Assembly: GCF_027257845.1 (NCBI RefSeq)
Contig: NZ_JAPVOT010000001.1
Coordinates: 124,001-188,000 of the forward strand
Source: Alteromonas sp. BMJM2
GTDB taxonomy: Bacteria > Pseudomonadota > Gammaproteobacteria > Enterobacterales > Alteromonadaceae
Reading direction: 5' to 3'
Length of the DNA: 64,000 nt
The notes beneath the pieces are model-generated. The model had not been told where the DNA came from and made no database searches. It was given only the letters and a program-made list of their open reading frames with translations. A program made the translations under genes and the position numbers. How positions within the stretch are numbered: the first letter of the stretch is position 1; each line of letters begins with the position of its first letter. Shown here one piece after another: positions 1-7,918 of the stretch.

Positions 1-453
1 GAGTGGAAATGTTCTGCGAATGAACTCTATTATTCCGCCTTGGATCAAGGTAGTCGCCATATTTATCGTTTTGATGTGAAAAACGAAAAGCGCACGATTG
101 TCAAAAGATTTGCAGAACGAGTACGGGCAGATTGCGCAGATAACACTTACTATATCTGGTCTAGTTCAACGGGCTTAGAGAAAATACTGGCTTCTAATAG
201 TGAGTCAACTCAAATGCCATTTATGAAGCATAGAGAATCAACGTTTTTCGATTTCGACGTGTACCGAGGTATCCTTTATGTTTCTAATTCAGACTCTCTT
301 ACAACTTATGATACAAATGGCAACGCAAAATTTATTTACGATCTAGAAGGCGGAATTTTGCAAGGGCTTACCGTTGGTAAGCTTGGGGGCTTTTATGTTG
401 ACAACAAAGGAGGTGAGACTGCTATATATGAGTTAACCCCCATTGTTCATTAA
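1..453 (+). CDS. C-terminal fragment of a possible propeller-type regulator
   Basis: The reading frame is open from the first base, so this is the 3' end of a gene that begins outside the window; about 150 residues are visible. The fragment has no membrane segment. It shows short repeating strand-like units with Tyr, Asp and Gly (for example LYYSALDQGSRHIYRFD and GILYVSNSDSLTTYD), as in WD40/TolB-like beta-propellers. In Alteromonadales such propellers often form the periplasmic part of CadC/ToxR-like membrane-bound winged-helix regulators, but that N-terminal half cannot be seen, so the function is a guess. It converges on the leftward RiPP operon, with only 27 bases between the two stop codons, and could be its local regulator. 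Confidence 0.5.
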   Translation, partial: EWKCSANELYYSALDQGSRHIYRFDVKNEKRTIVKRFAERVRADCADNTYYIWSSSTGLEKILASNSESTQMPFMKHRESTFFDFDVYRGILYVSNSDSLTTYDTNGNAKFIYDLEGGILQGLTVGKLGGFYVDNKGGETAIYELTPIVH

Positions 454-480
454 TACATTTATCATTGGATACTTTATTTT

Positions 481-1800
481 CTAGTTTATATGCAGGCCTT
501 CTATTAATGCATCTGGACAAACAATCCGTTCGTTATTAGTCAATCGATTTGATTGTTCTGCGATATTGTGAAGTAAGGTATTAAAATTTCCGGATATGAC
601 TAAATTATCTACTGCCCCTACTAGCCTTCCACTTTCTATTAGGTATCCTCTGGCTTTTGAAGTTATATTACCACTGTTAAGGTTAACGCCATCCCAAGAC
701 AAGCGGGTGATAATATATCCAGTGCCCATAGTCGTTACAAGGTGATCAAAGTCGTTTATTCCTGACATTACTTTTATATTTGTATAACTGTTTGCATTTC
801 CCGTACTCCGAAGCCCTAATTTACGAGCAGAATAATTATTCAATAACAGCGACGTTAATGTTCCCTTATCGACGATGCTTTTTTCTTCAATATAAACGCC
901 TTCATCATCGTGAAATCTGTGGTTAATACCCTCAGGTAACTGAGGTCTTTCCGATAGCGAAATATGACTTGCCGCAATTTTTTGCCCCAGGCTTTTTGAA
1001 AGAAACGACATTCCCCCCAAAATATTATGCCCCTGAATGGCCATAAGTATATACTTCCAAAACATCGCCATACTTTGCTTGGTAAAAATGACGGGTAACG
1101 CACCTGTTTTTTTGTTCGCTACGACTTTGCGCCGTGCTAAGTTTTTTAAAGTGATTTCAGACAATATCCTTGATGTGAATAACTTGTTCACTTTATTACT
1201 CTTAGTCGTTGTTGTTTCTTGAATAGTTTGCCCACAATTATTGTTACTGGTCGCAGCAACAGATGATTGGAATAGAGATTGATTTTGCTGAACTTTTACA
1301 TCATTACTGTTTAAGTAAAGAAAACTCGCATCAGAGGACTTTACACTGCATGAGAGCGGAGTACAGTCTTGCTCCCGGAGTAACTCGATGGTAGCTTTCG
1401 CCATGTGTATTTTGCGAGGAGTATTAAAACTTTTTAGACCATTGATATCGTAAAAAGAACTCATTGTTTGAGTGCGACTGCACTGCGATTTTTGTGTGAT
1501 GACGTAGGCATCGTCGTGACGTAAACTATTAAAGGAAGTGCTTACATTTTTCAGTGCATCTTGGAGCTTTGCTTCTGTTGGGTTACTTGTAATGATGCAT
1601 GCTTTTTTAAAATCCTTGATAAGAGAAATTACGGTTTTGGAGGTACTTTGGCGATGCACTGAAAGTTTTTCATCACAGCGATGCGTAATCTCTTCAGTGT
1701 CTTCTAGCATATATTGAATCTCTACTGAGTCTGCACCAACAGCTTGTGTCATTTCGAGCCATTCATAAAGTACGTCATGGTCTTTTAGTAAGTTGCTCAT
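481..1800 (-). CDS. TldE/PmbA-like metalloprotease subunit
   Basis: A 439-residue protein of the TldE (PmbA) family, the non-zinc partner that forms a heterodimer with TldD. TldD/TldE removes leader peptides in microcin B17 and other RiPP pathways and degrades unfolded peptides. The start at 1800 is chosen because its ATG overlaps the TGA of the upstream TldD-like gene (ATGA), a sign of translational coupling; a longer upstream reading is possible but would overlap more. No HExxxH motif is present, as expected for the E subunit. It is the last gene of the leftward RiPP operon. Housekeeping tldD/tldE genes are normally separate in gammaproteobacteria, so an adjacent, divergent pair here looks dedicated to this pathway. 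Confidence 0.8.
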   Translation of the reverse strand: MSNLLKDHDVLYEWLEMTQAVGADSVEIQYMLEDTEEITHRCDEKLSVHRQSTSKTVISLIKDFKKACIITSNPTEAKLQDALKNVSTSFNSLRHDDAYVITQKSQCSRTQTMSSFYDINGLKSFNTPRKIHMAKATIELLREQDCTPLSCSVKSSDASFLYLNSNDVKVQQNQSLFQSSVAATSNNNCGQTIQETTTTKSNKVNKLFTSRILSEITLKNLARRKVVANKKTGALPVIFTKQSMAMFWKYILMAIQGHNILGGMSFLSKSLGQKIAASHISLSERPQLPEGINHRFHDDEGVYIEEKSIVDKGTLTSLLLNNYSARKLGLRSTGNANSYTNIKVMSGINDFDHLVTTMGTGYIITRLSWDGVNLNSGNITSKARGYLIESGRLVGAVDNLVISGNFNTLLHNIAEQSNRLTNNERIVCPDALIEGLHIN

Positions 1801-3158
1801 AGTTTTACGCCTACTGATAAGCCCCTGATGAGCACCGTTGGACTCCCAATACCGACCTGAACGTGCTGGCCTTTTGAGCATAGCCAATGCTCTTTACTGA
1901 ACGTCAAGTCGTTGCCTACACCATCAATTTTATTGAGTAAATCTAAGGCATTTCCATGGATAGCAACATTTTTTAATGGGTGTTGTATTTTTCCATTTTT
2001 TACCCAATAAGCTTCCGCGGGATAAAAGATGAAACTTCCATCTATAATATTCACCTTGCCGGAATAGAAAGAGCGGCATATGAGGCCGGTTTTTAGTTCA
2101 CTGATCAAAGCATTTTTGTTATGAGGCCCTTGCGCTAGGTAGGTTGTTGTCATACGCGGTATAGGAGAATGTCTAAATGACTCCCTTCGTCCGTTACCTG
2201 TTAAAGGGTAAGACGTTTTATTAGCGGTTTTTCGACATGATAGGTAACCACGTACCACACCTTGATTGACTAATATTGTTTTTTGCGACGGTGTAAGTTC
2301 ATCATCAAACGCTTGGTTTACACCAGGTATATGCTGATTACCATCATCGATAATAGTGCACTCCGATGAACTAATCTTTTTTCCAATTGCGTCTGAAAAT
2401 ATACCACGCCCGCCTCTAACCGAGTCCAGTTCTAGAGGGTGCCCTAGTACTTCGTGAATCATAATTCCTGCGTCAGCGCCAGAAAGAATAATATCGTAAC
2501 GTCCTGTAGATAGCTCTCTTCCTTGCACTTGACAATGCATCATTGCGATGAGCTTTCGTACTGCCACGTCGCATCGCTGAATAATCTTTGTCATGTTCCA
2601 TCGTTGATCGAGTAACAAGTTACACTGGACTAAAGAGGCATGCTGTTCAGTTGACAAAGCGTAAATTTTCACAACAATGGTCGAATCACAAAGTTGGTGT
2701 TCCCTGCTAGCACTGTTAGCTATATGTCGATGATTAGTAACAAACTGAATTTGAAAGGTTGTGTGAACCTTGCTTTTTATCCGTATTTCGATACGGTTTG
2801 TCACGTAGTCAACAATACTTTGCCCTATAACGGTGAAGTCAAGAGAAAGGGGCCGGTCATAGAAGATGCTGCGGTTAACTACACTTTTTTTGCCTGATGG
2901 AATTCCTTCTTGCCGGCATAGTTTATTTAAGGCATCTGCTCCAATCTCTTCAACAAAACTGTAATGCTCGGTATCTTCGCATGAGCGATAGACACCAATT
3001 CCTGAGCTTTCCTGAATAATAAATTGATTAAGTTGCTTATTATGATATTCAAGCATGGTAGTTTTTAAACTCTGTGAATAAATATCAAAGTAATCGTAGG
3101 GGTTGAGAAGTCTTTTTTTACTTTGCTCCACGAGATCCATATCTAACGAAATATCCAT
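1797..3158 (-). CDS. TldD-like zinc metalloprotease
   Basis: A 453-residue TldD-family metallopeptidase. The zinc-binding helix HEVLGH (HExxxH) lies near residues 235-240, and the C-terminal Cys ligand is in HWLCSKGQ, followed by a VGIGSPTVLIRG strand typical of the family, so the active site looks intact. The ATG at 3158 is preferred over an upstream TTG at 3176 because AAAAGGA sits 8 bases before it. In RiPP pathways TldD/TldE trims or removes the leader peptide. Here it is encoded just upstream of its TldE partner and downstream of the MacB-like permease. The likely role, inferred from context, is to process the product of the epimerase arm, which has no C39 peptidase of its own. Confidence 0.85.
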   Translation of the reverse strand: MDISLDMDLVEQSKKRLLNPYDYFDIYSQSLKTTMLEYHNKQLNQFIIQESSGIGVYRSCEDTEHYSFVEEIGADALNKLCRQEGIPSGKKSVVNRSIFYDRPLSLDFTVIGQSIVDYVTNRIEIRIKSKVHTTFQIQFVTNHRHIANSASREHQLCDSTIVVKIYALSTEQHASLVQCNLLLDQRWNMTKIIQRCDVAVRKLIAMMHCQVQGRELSTGRYDIILSGADAGIMIHEVLGHPLELDSVRGGRGIFSDAIGKKISSSECTIIDDGNQHIPGVNQAFDDELTPSQKTILVNQGVVRGYLSCRKTANKTSYPLTGNGRRESFRHSPIPRMTTTYLAQGPHNKNALISELKTGLICRSFYSGKVNIIDGSFIFYPAEAYWVKNGKIQHPLKNVAIHGNALDLLNKIDGVGNDLTFSKEHWLCSKGQHVQVGIGSPTVLIRGLSVGVKL

Positions 3159-3172
3159 TCGATTTTCCTTTT

Positions 3173-4369
3173 TCAACTACGCATGCTCTCACATGGTTCT
3201 AATTCAGCGGCTTTTTTTGCTGGGTAAGTGCCGAAGATAACACCAATTACACTGCTTATTGATAGCACTGCTAAAGGCACCCAATAATTAAGATCGATCT
3301 GCCCTAATTCCGGCAAAAAGGCGCTAATAAATAAACTAAATAAAATACCTATAGCGCCCCCAATCATTCCTCCAACTAAACAAATACCAATAGCTTCTAG
3401 AAGAAACTGGTTTTGAATGTCACTTTTCAATGCACCGTTTGCCATTCTAATTGCAATCTCTTGGCGTCGCTCAGTCACAGAAACCAGCATAATATTCATA
3501 ATACCAATTCCGCCAACAAGTAGAGCTATCATGGAAACAAGTGCTGAGACGAGAATGATGTTATTCATAATGGCTTTAGTGCTATCAAGTAATTGTTGTT
3601 GTACCAGCAGAAGAAACCCATTTTCAGGTCTATCTATACGACGCATTTGGTTTAATTTCTCAGCAATTTGTTGTTTCGTGAGGTTGACATTTGCCGAGGG
3701 AATAACGAGCATCTCTAATTCTAGGCTGCTGCGTAAAGGAACAAAGTTTTCGAAGGTACTAAAGGGAATAAAGATAGTGTCATCAAACTGTTTGTCGAGG
3801 GGATGATTTCCTACGGACTCAAAAACACCTACTACCCTAAACGCATGGCCATTTATCTTGACCCTGCATAACGCCAGGTTGTAACAGTTATGAAGTGCTC
3901 CATAAAGCTTACCTCCAACAACAGCCACTTTCGAACTTCTTAATTCTTCTATTTTATGAAAAGGTCTTCCCATGTGCAGCGCTAAGTTCTTGATTAAAAA
4001 ATAATCGTGCATAACTCCCTTGATTGGTGTGATTTCGTCATAACGATCAGTAACTAAACGGACTTCACTAGAGGCCACAGCCGATATTTTGTGTATGCTT
4101 TTGTTAGCTTGCTTTAGCACGCTGGCATCTTTAATGGATAATTCAGGTTGTACTAGACTTCCGTCAGGTCGAAAGGGAAAAACCTTAATATACTGACTGC
4201 CCAGCTTTTCAAAACTTCTTGATACGTTGCCACTTAGGCTCAGCATTAGTACCACTACGCACACAACACCTGCTACACCAATAGAAATGCCCGTTGCGGC
4301 TAATACTGACCTAAACCGATTAGCCCTTAACGCAGTACTAGCGTTCAATATCAAATCAAGCCATCGCAT
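3173..4369 (-). CDS. MacB-like ABC transporter permease
   Basis: A 398-residue permease with MacB/FtsX topology. There is one N-terminal membrane segment (about residues 20-45), a large periplasmic MacB_PCD-like domain, then three C-terminal membrane segments (about 275-385). The sequence VTERRQEIAIRMANGA just after the second membrane segment is a hallmark of the family. The ATG overlaps the end of the ATPase gene by 14 bases, and the stop touches the start region of the TldD-like gene. With the ATPase and the MacA-like adaptor it would form a tripartite pump that takes substrate from the periplasm to an outer-membrane TolC. Peptide toxins and siderophores are typical cargoes, so export of, or immunity to, the RiPP is likely. 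Confidence 0.88.
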   Translation of the reverse strand: MRWLDLILNASTALRANRFRSVLAATGISIGVAGVVCVVVLMLSLSGNVSRSFEKLGSQYIKVFPFRPDGSLVQPELSIKDASVLKQANKSIHKISAVASSEVRLVTDRYDEITPIKGVMHDYFLIKNLALHMGRPFHKIEELRSSKVAVVGGKLYGALHNCYNLALCRVKINGHAFRVVGVFESVGNHPLDKQFDDTIFIPFSTFENFVPLRSSLELEMLVIPSANVNLTKQQIAEKLNQMRRIDRPENGFLLLVQQQLLDSTKAIMNNIILVSALVSMIALLVGGIGIMNIMLVSVTERRQEIAIRMANGALKSDIQNQFLLEAIGICLVGGMIGGAIGILFSLFISAFLPELGQIDLNYWVPLAVLSISSVIGVIFGTYPAKKAAELEPCESMRS

Positions 4370-5045
4370 TTTGATTTACCTTCCTTCCATCCTTTAGGGA
4401 GATTTGAACGCCTGCACGATCGCATAATTCTCTATCGTGAGTGGCCATAATGATCGTGACCCCCATTTCATTGAGGTTTTCAAATATGTCGAATATATCG
4501 TCCCTCGTTTTTGAATCAAGATTTCCAGTAGGCTCATCGGCTAACAAAATGAGTGGGTTCTTCACGATAGCTCTTGCAATTGCCACCCTTTGTTGTTGGC
4601 CGCCTGACAATTGTTTAGGCATTCGGTCTTCTATCTGGTGAAGTCCGACGAGAGATAGTGCGTTTTTAGCCCGCTCTTTCCGCTCATCAGGATGAATTCC
4701 TGCATACATCAATGACAATCCAACATTTTCTAAAATGGAAATTGTGTTGATTAGCTGAAAGCTTTGAAAGACAAACCCTATTTTATTCAACCTTATTAAT
4801 GCCTGTTCGTCTGCAGTCGTGTTGGTGACGTCCAAACCACCGAGAAAGTAACTACCCTCTTCGAACGAGTCCATGCAGCCCAAAACGTTTAATAATGTTG
4901 ACTTCCCGCTACCAGAAGGGCCTATCAACGACACCATATCGCCTTTGAAAATATTGAGATCTATATTTTCTAGCGCAATAACTTTCTCACTAGTGTTGGA
5001 GTAGCATTTATTGAGTTTAGTTGTCTTTACAATTAGCTCACACAT
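4356..5045 (-). CDS. ABC transporter ATPase, LolD/MacB type
   Basis: A 229-residue ATPase with all nucleotide-binding motifs: Walker A GPSGSGKSTLL, Q-loop VFQSFQL, signature LSGGQQQRVAIARA, Walker B LILLADEPTGNLDS and a switch His in MATHDRE. The sequence is closest in style to the LolD/MacB/FtsE group (Pfam ABC_tran), which partners permeases like the neighbouring MacB-like protein. It overlaps the adaptor gene by 8 bases and the permease gene by 14, so the three proteins are almost certainly made together as a mechanotransmission-type ABC pump. Confidence 0.92.
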   Translation of the reverse strand: MCELIVKTTKLNKCYSNTSEKVIALENIDLNIFKGDMVSLIGPSGSGKSTLLNVLGCMDSFEEGSYFLGGLDVTNTTADEQALIRLNKIGFVFQSFQLINTISILENVGLSLMYAGIHPDERKERAKNALSLVGLHQIEDRMPKQLSGGQQQRVAIARAIVKNPLILLADEPTGNLDSKTRDDIFDIFENLNEMGVTIIMATHDRELCDRAGVQISLKDGRKVNQNAMA

Positions 5046-6192
5046 CGTCTAGTCCGCGATGTAAATAAGTGTGGTCAACCTGTTGATATGGATTAAGAAC
5101 AATATTTTCACTGCCATTTAATCCTTCAGTGATTTCTAGGTAGTCGTGTCCTACAGCGCCTACCTTTACTTTTTGTGTACGTAACGTGCCGTCTTTTTCC
5201 TGCACCACAACTAGATAATCATCAATGCCGTTTGGTTGAACCGAGGATATTGGGAGAGTGATACGCTCCCCCTCTCCTGAAGTGTTAATCCTTACGTGAG
5301 CAGTCATACCATTGATAAGTCGTTGACTGGTATTTTTGAGCTGAACGTGTACTGGAAACTGTGAAGATAAATCCATCACTTCCGATACCTGCTCGGGAGG
5401 TAATAGTTTCACGATCTTTCCCTCTAACTCTATACCAGTGAAAGCGGGGAAAGAGATAAGCGCATTTTGGCCTGGGTAGACCTTAAATAAGTCTATTTCC
5501 GCCAACTCACCCACTACCATCAGACTCAATTTGCCGTTTATAACAAAGAGTACTGAGCCCGGCATATTGGAAGAGCTGGGTAAAACAGACTCACCACTAG
5601 ACACTTTTACTTTAGTAACAATGCCTGAAATTGGGGAGCGTATAATCGATTTGTCGATATTGTGAATAATCTGATGTTTCGCAACCTTCAGTTCTTCGAT
5701 TTCAAATTCAAGCTGGCGTTTGTCTATGATTTGTCGTTCAAGATTAAGTAACTGTTGGTCTAGTTTATCCTCTGAGATAACCTTAGTACTATACAGCTTG
5801 AGATTTTGGGCATGTCTCTTCTTCGAATGTTCTATTTCAAGTAACGATTTTTGACGGCGAAGTTTAAGTATTTCTAATTTAGCGGTCATTTTTTGAAGTT
5901 CAAATTGTAAGTCGTCATCTTCAATAATACCCAAAATATCACCAGCCTCTACGTGCTGCGATTCGACTACATTTATCGATTCAATCAAACCAGTTCGAGG
6001 TGCTGTAATATGCGATTCGTTTTTTGATACAAGCTTGCCACTAAACTCAACCTCTTCGCTGATGAAGCGCAATTGCGGTTGAACGACCGAAGTAACCTCT
6101 GTATGACCGCTTCGGCTCGTATTAGCCGAGTAGGCCATTGCTACTATCAAGAGCGAGATAGTAGCAGTGATCAATTTATTTTTAAGCGTCAT
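5038..6192 (-). CDS. MacA/HlyD-like membrane fusion protein
   Basis: A 384-residue periplasmic adaptor. It has one N-terminal membrane anchor (about residues 5-20), a lipoyl-like half motif GLIESINVVESQHVEAGD, a coiled-coil hairpin (about 85-165), the second lipoyl half with IIRSPISGIVTKVKVSSGES, and a beta-barrel plus membrane-proximal domain. This order is typical of RND/MacA-type adaptors. The start is set at 6192, where the ATG shares an A with the stop of the upstream gene (TAATG); a longer reading begins inside that gene and lacks support. It would link the MacB-like permease to an outer-membrane TolC channel, which is not encoded in the window. Confidence 0.88.
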   Translation of the reverse strand: MTLKNKLITATISLLIVAMAYSANTSRSGHTEVTSVVQPQLRFISEEVEFSGKLVSKNESHITAPRTGLIESINVVESQHVEAGDILGIIEDDDLQFELQKMTAKLEILKLRRQKSLLEIEHSKKRHAQNLKLYSTKVISEDKLDQQLLNLERQIIDKRQLEFEIEELKVAKHQIIHNIDKSIIRSPISGIVTKVKVSSGESVLPSSSNMPGSVLFVINGKLSLMVVGELAEIDLFKVYPGQNALISFPAFTGIELEGKIVKLLPPEQVSEVMDLSSQFPVHVQLKNTSQRLINGMTAHVRINTSGEGERITLPISSVQPNGIDDYLVVVQEKDGTLRTQKVKVGAVGHDYLEITEGLNGSENIVLNPYQQVDHTYLHRGLDDV

Positions 6193-6854
6193 TACATTCC
6201 CCCTTCTGGCATGAAGACATAAAAAAGATAGAAGGTTACCACTATAATTACAGGCAATGAGGCAAACCAATTTATCCGTTTAACGAGATAAACCGCTAGC
6301 ACAATTAAAAAACCAAGTAAGAGAAGGTTTAACTTGGACACTACATGCATTAACCCTGCAGTTTGGAGGAGATTTGAAATGACAGTAATGTCGTGAATAC
6401 CAAATAAAAGTTGATGTTCCGGTGCCGCAGGGTGACCCAAGTTTTTGGCAAGCAGTAATACCAAATCAAGGGCTAAAAAAGGTATAGCAACCATGCAAAT
6501 GATACTCAAAATATGTTGTAGCGTAATACCTGTTTTCTCTCTTTCTTTAGTGAGCGACACGCATCCGTTGACTGCACCTGCGAGAACGACGAGAACAAGC
6601 GGAACAACAAAGAGGTTGACGATAGGGCCTAGAAAGGAGAGGCTTTCAGCGCGTTCAGCAATTATCTGCTTTTTTCTCTGCGAAAGGTCATAGCCACTTT
6701 GAGCTAGATCGAACTCAACTTGAGCAAGGTAGTCGGTATTCGAAACAAGAAAAGTATCTCTTGCAAAGAACAGAATTATTAGCAGTGCAAGCAAAGTACC
6801 TAGTAATTTGATATTACCTTGCGTACCTAAAAATTCTTCGTAAAAATGAGACAT
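6192..6854 (-). CDS. Yip1-like multi-spanning membrane protein
   Basis: A 220-residue membrane protein with about five hydrophobic segments (near residues 17-35, 75-95, 112-132, 160-182 and 192-212). The sequence EREKTGITLQHILSIICM and the general layout resemble Yip1-domain proteins, which in bacteria often sit beside MacAB-type efflux genes; the assignment is by pattern only. It is translationally coupled to the downstream adaptor through TAATG and lies 15 bases after another Yip1-like gene. A role in export or self-protection is inferred. No catalytic residues were recognised. Confidence 0.6.
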   Translation of the reverse strand: MSHFYEEFLGTQGNIKLLGTLLALLIILFFARDTFLVSNTDYLAQVEFDLAQSGYDLSQRKKQIIAERAESLSFLGPIVNLFVVPLVLVVLAGAVNGCVSLTKEREKTGITLQHILSIICMVAIPFLALDLVLLLAKNLGHPAAPEHQLLFGIHDITVISNLLQTAGLMHVVSKLNLLLLGFLIVLAVYLVKRINWFASLPVIIVVTFYLFYVFMPEGGM

Positions 6855-6869
6855 ACTTGTATCATCCTT

Positions 6870-7664
6870 TTATACATTACATGCAATACAATCTGCGACA
6901 ATCATGACATAAACCAAGTATTTCAATGTTATATAGCCAACCCAAAGCCCTAGTAACATTATTGCACTGAATTTTTGAGACAAATTGAGTCCGCGAGTTA
7001 AGGCGATGTAAGTGAGAGAGACTAACCAGAGATTCACGAGATCGATAGAGGATAATACGGTCGACCAAACTTCAGATAAATTACTCATATAGCTTACAAT
7101 ACTAGTGACTGATGCAAGTTTCATTTGCGACAGTGTAAGTAATTCAACATCGCGATAAGTAAAATAGAATACGAACGAAAGGCTTAACAATGGCCAAATA
7201 TAAGCAGATAGTAAAAGCTTACTAACCTTTAAAAATGCTACCTGTTTTCCTGTCATTCTAATAATAAAGAAAAAGAGTGCAGATAGCACAAGCATCTGAA
7301 TTGGCATAATGGCTGCTGCCATCAGCGGCGACCACCTCGCCTGCGCTTCAAGCTCTGACTTAAGCGCGAGTATGTCTTGCTTGTCAGCTTCCAATGCATA
7401 GGATAAACGGTCAGCCTTAAAAGGTGGAGCGGTTTCCCCCGGGACAGAATAAAACTGTTCCACCGCCGCTGACTCCCAGTCTATTTTACTCAACTGGAGC
7501 TGTGCTGAAAAAAAAGCGACCAGCACGATGAAAAAAATAGGCGTCATGATAGAAATTGAACTTAATTCATCGCGAAACGCCTTGAGAGGATTGATTAACG
7601 CGTAGATTGTGGCCTTTACATCGTGACGGACATGTTTGGTTACATTAGCCGCTGCATTTGTCAT
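6870..7664 (-). CDS. Yip1-like membrane protein
   Basis: A 264-residue protein with a soluble N-terminus of about 35 residues, a membrane segment (about 42-62), a 60-residue extracytoplasmic stretch containing an acidic helix (ADKQDILALKSELEAQAR), then four more hydrophobic segments. The start at 7664 is chosen because AAGGAG lies 8 bases upstream; the longer reading from 7682 lacks a ribosome site. It resembles Yip1-type permease accessories, like the next gene. It is the first gene after the hairpin that follows the Cys-rich peptide gene, so its level probably depends on read-through. Function unknown; export or immunity is inferred from position. Confidence 0.6.
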   Translation of the reverse strand: MTNAAANVTKHVRHDVKATIYALINPLKAFRDELSSISIMTPIFFIVLVAFFSAQLQLSKIDWESAAVEQFYSVPGETAPPFKADRLSYALEADKQDILALKSELEAQARWSPLMAAAIMPIQMLVLSALFFFIIRMTGKQVAFLKVSKLLLSAYIWPLLSLSFVFYFTYRDVELLTLSQMKLASVTSIVSYMSNLSEVWSTVLSSIDLVNLWLVSLTYIALTRGLNLSQKFSAIMLLGLWVGYITLKYLVYVMIVADCIACNV

Positions 7665-7687
7665 ATTTTCACTCCTTGGCAATACAA

Positions 7688-7721
7688 AAAGTCAGGGTAG
7701 CTAAAAAACTCCCCTGACTTT
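7688..7721 (-). terminator. Hairpin with U-tract after the Cys-rich peptide gene
   Basis: Read leftward, a 10-base stem (AAAGTCAGGG pairing with CCCTGACTTT) is followed by a short T run. It begins six bases past the stop of the 56-residue peptide and lies inside a co-directional operon. It therefore most likely acts as a partial terminator or 3' stabiliser, giving more precursor mRNA than transporter mRNA, as is common in RiPP operons. Confidence 0.65.
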
Positions 7722-7726
7722 CGCTG

Positions 7727-7897
7727 TTATACGAGGGCCCGTTCTGTAAGCAGGCAGCCGCCTATACAGATTGTGGCGATAGCACAGCAACATACAACAG
7801 CACAAGCAATACCCGATTCATCAGCTTGTTCTTCCGTTGTGTTTGTCATTGATACGTTCATTTCGTCTAAGAATGATGGATTTTCTTGATTTTCCAT
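7727..7897 (-). CDS. Candidate RiPP precursor, 56 residues, Cys-rich core
   Basis: A small gene preceded by AAAGGA about 8 bases upstream and starting 22 bases after the stop of the second radical SAM gene. The first 29 residues are acidic and polar (ENPSFLDEMNVSM, then TNTTEEQADESG), like a recognition leader. The last 27 are hydrophobic with six Cys (residues 32, 36, 37, 38, 44, 48) plus Ala, Val, Ile and two Thr. Short length, position between a radical SAM enzyme and a hairpin, and the sharp leader/core contrast all point to a RiPP precursor. Val, Ala and Ile are known targets of PoyD-type epimerases, so this is the best candidate substrate of the leftward arm. There is no double-glycine site at the leader/core boundary. 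A small membrane peptide is the alternative. Confidence 0.72.
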   Translation of the reverse strand: MENQENPSFLDEMNVSMTNTTEEQADESGIACAVVCCCAIATICIGGCLLTERALV

Positions 7898-7918
7898 GTT
7901 TTTTTCCTTTAATGTTAA

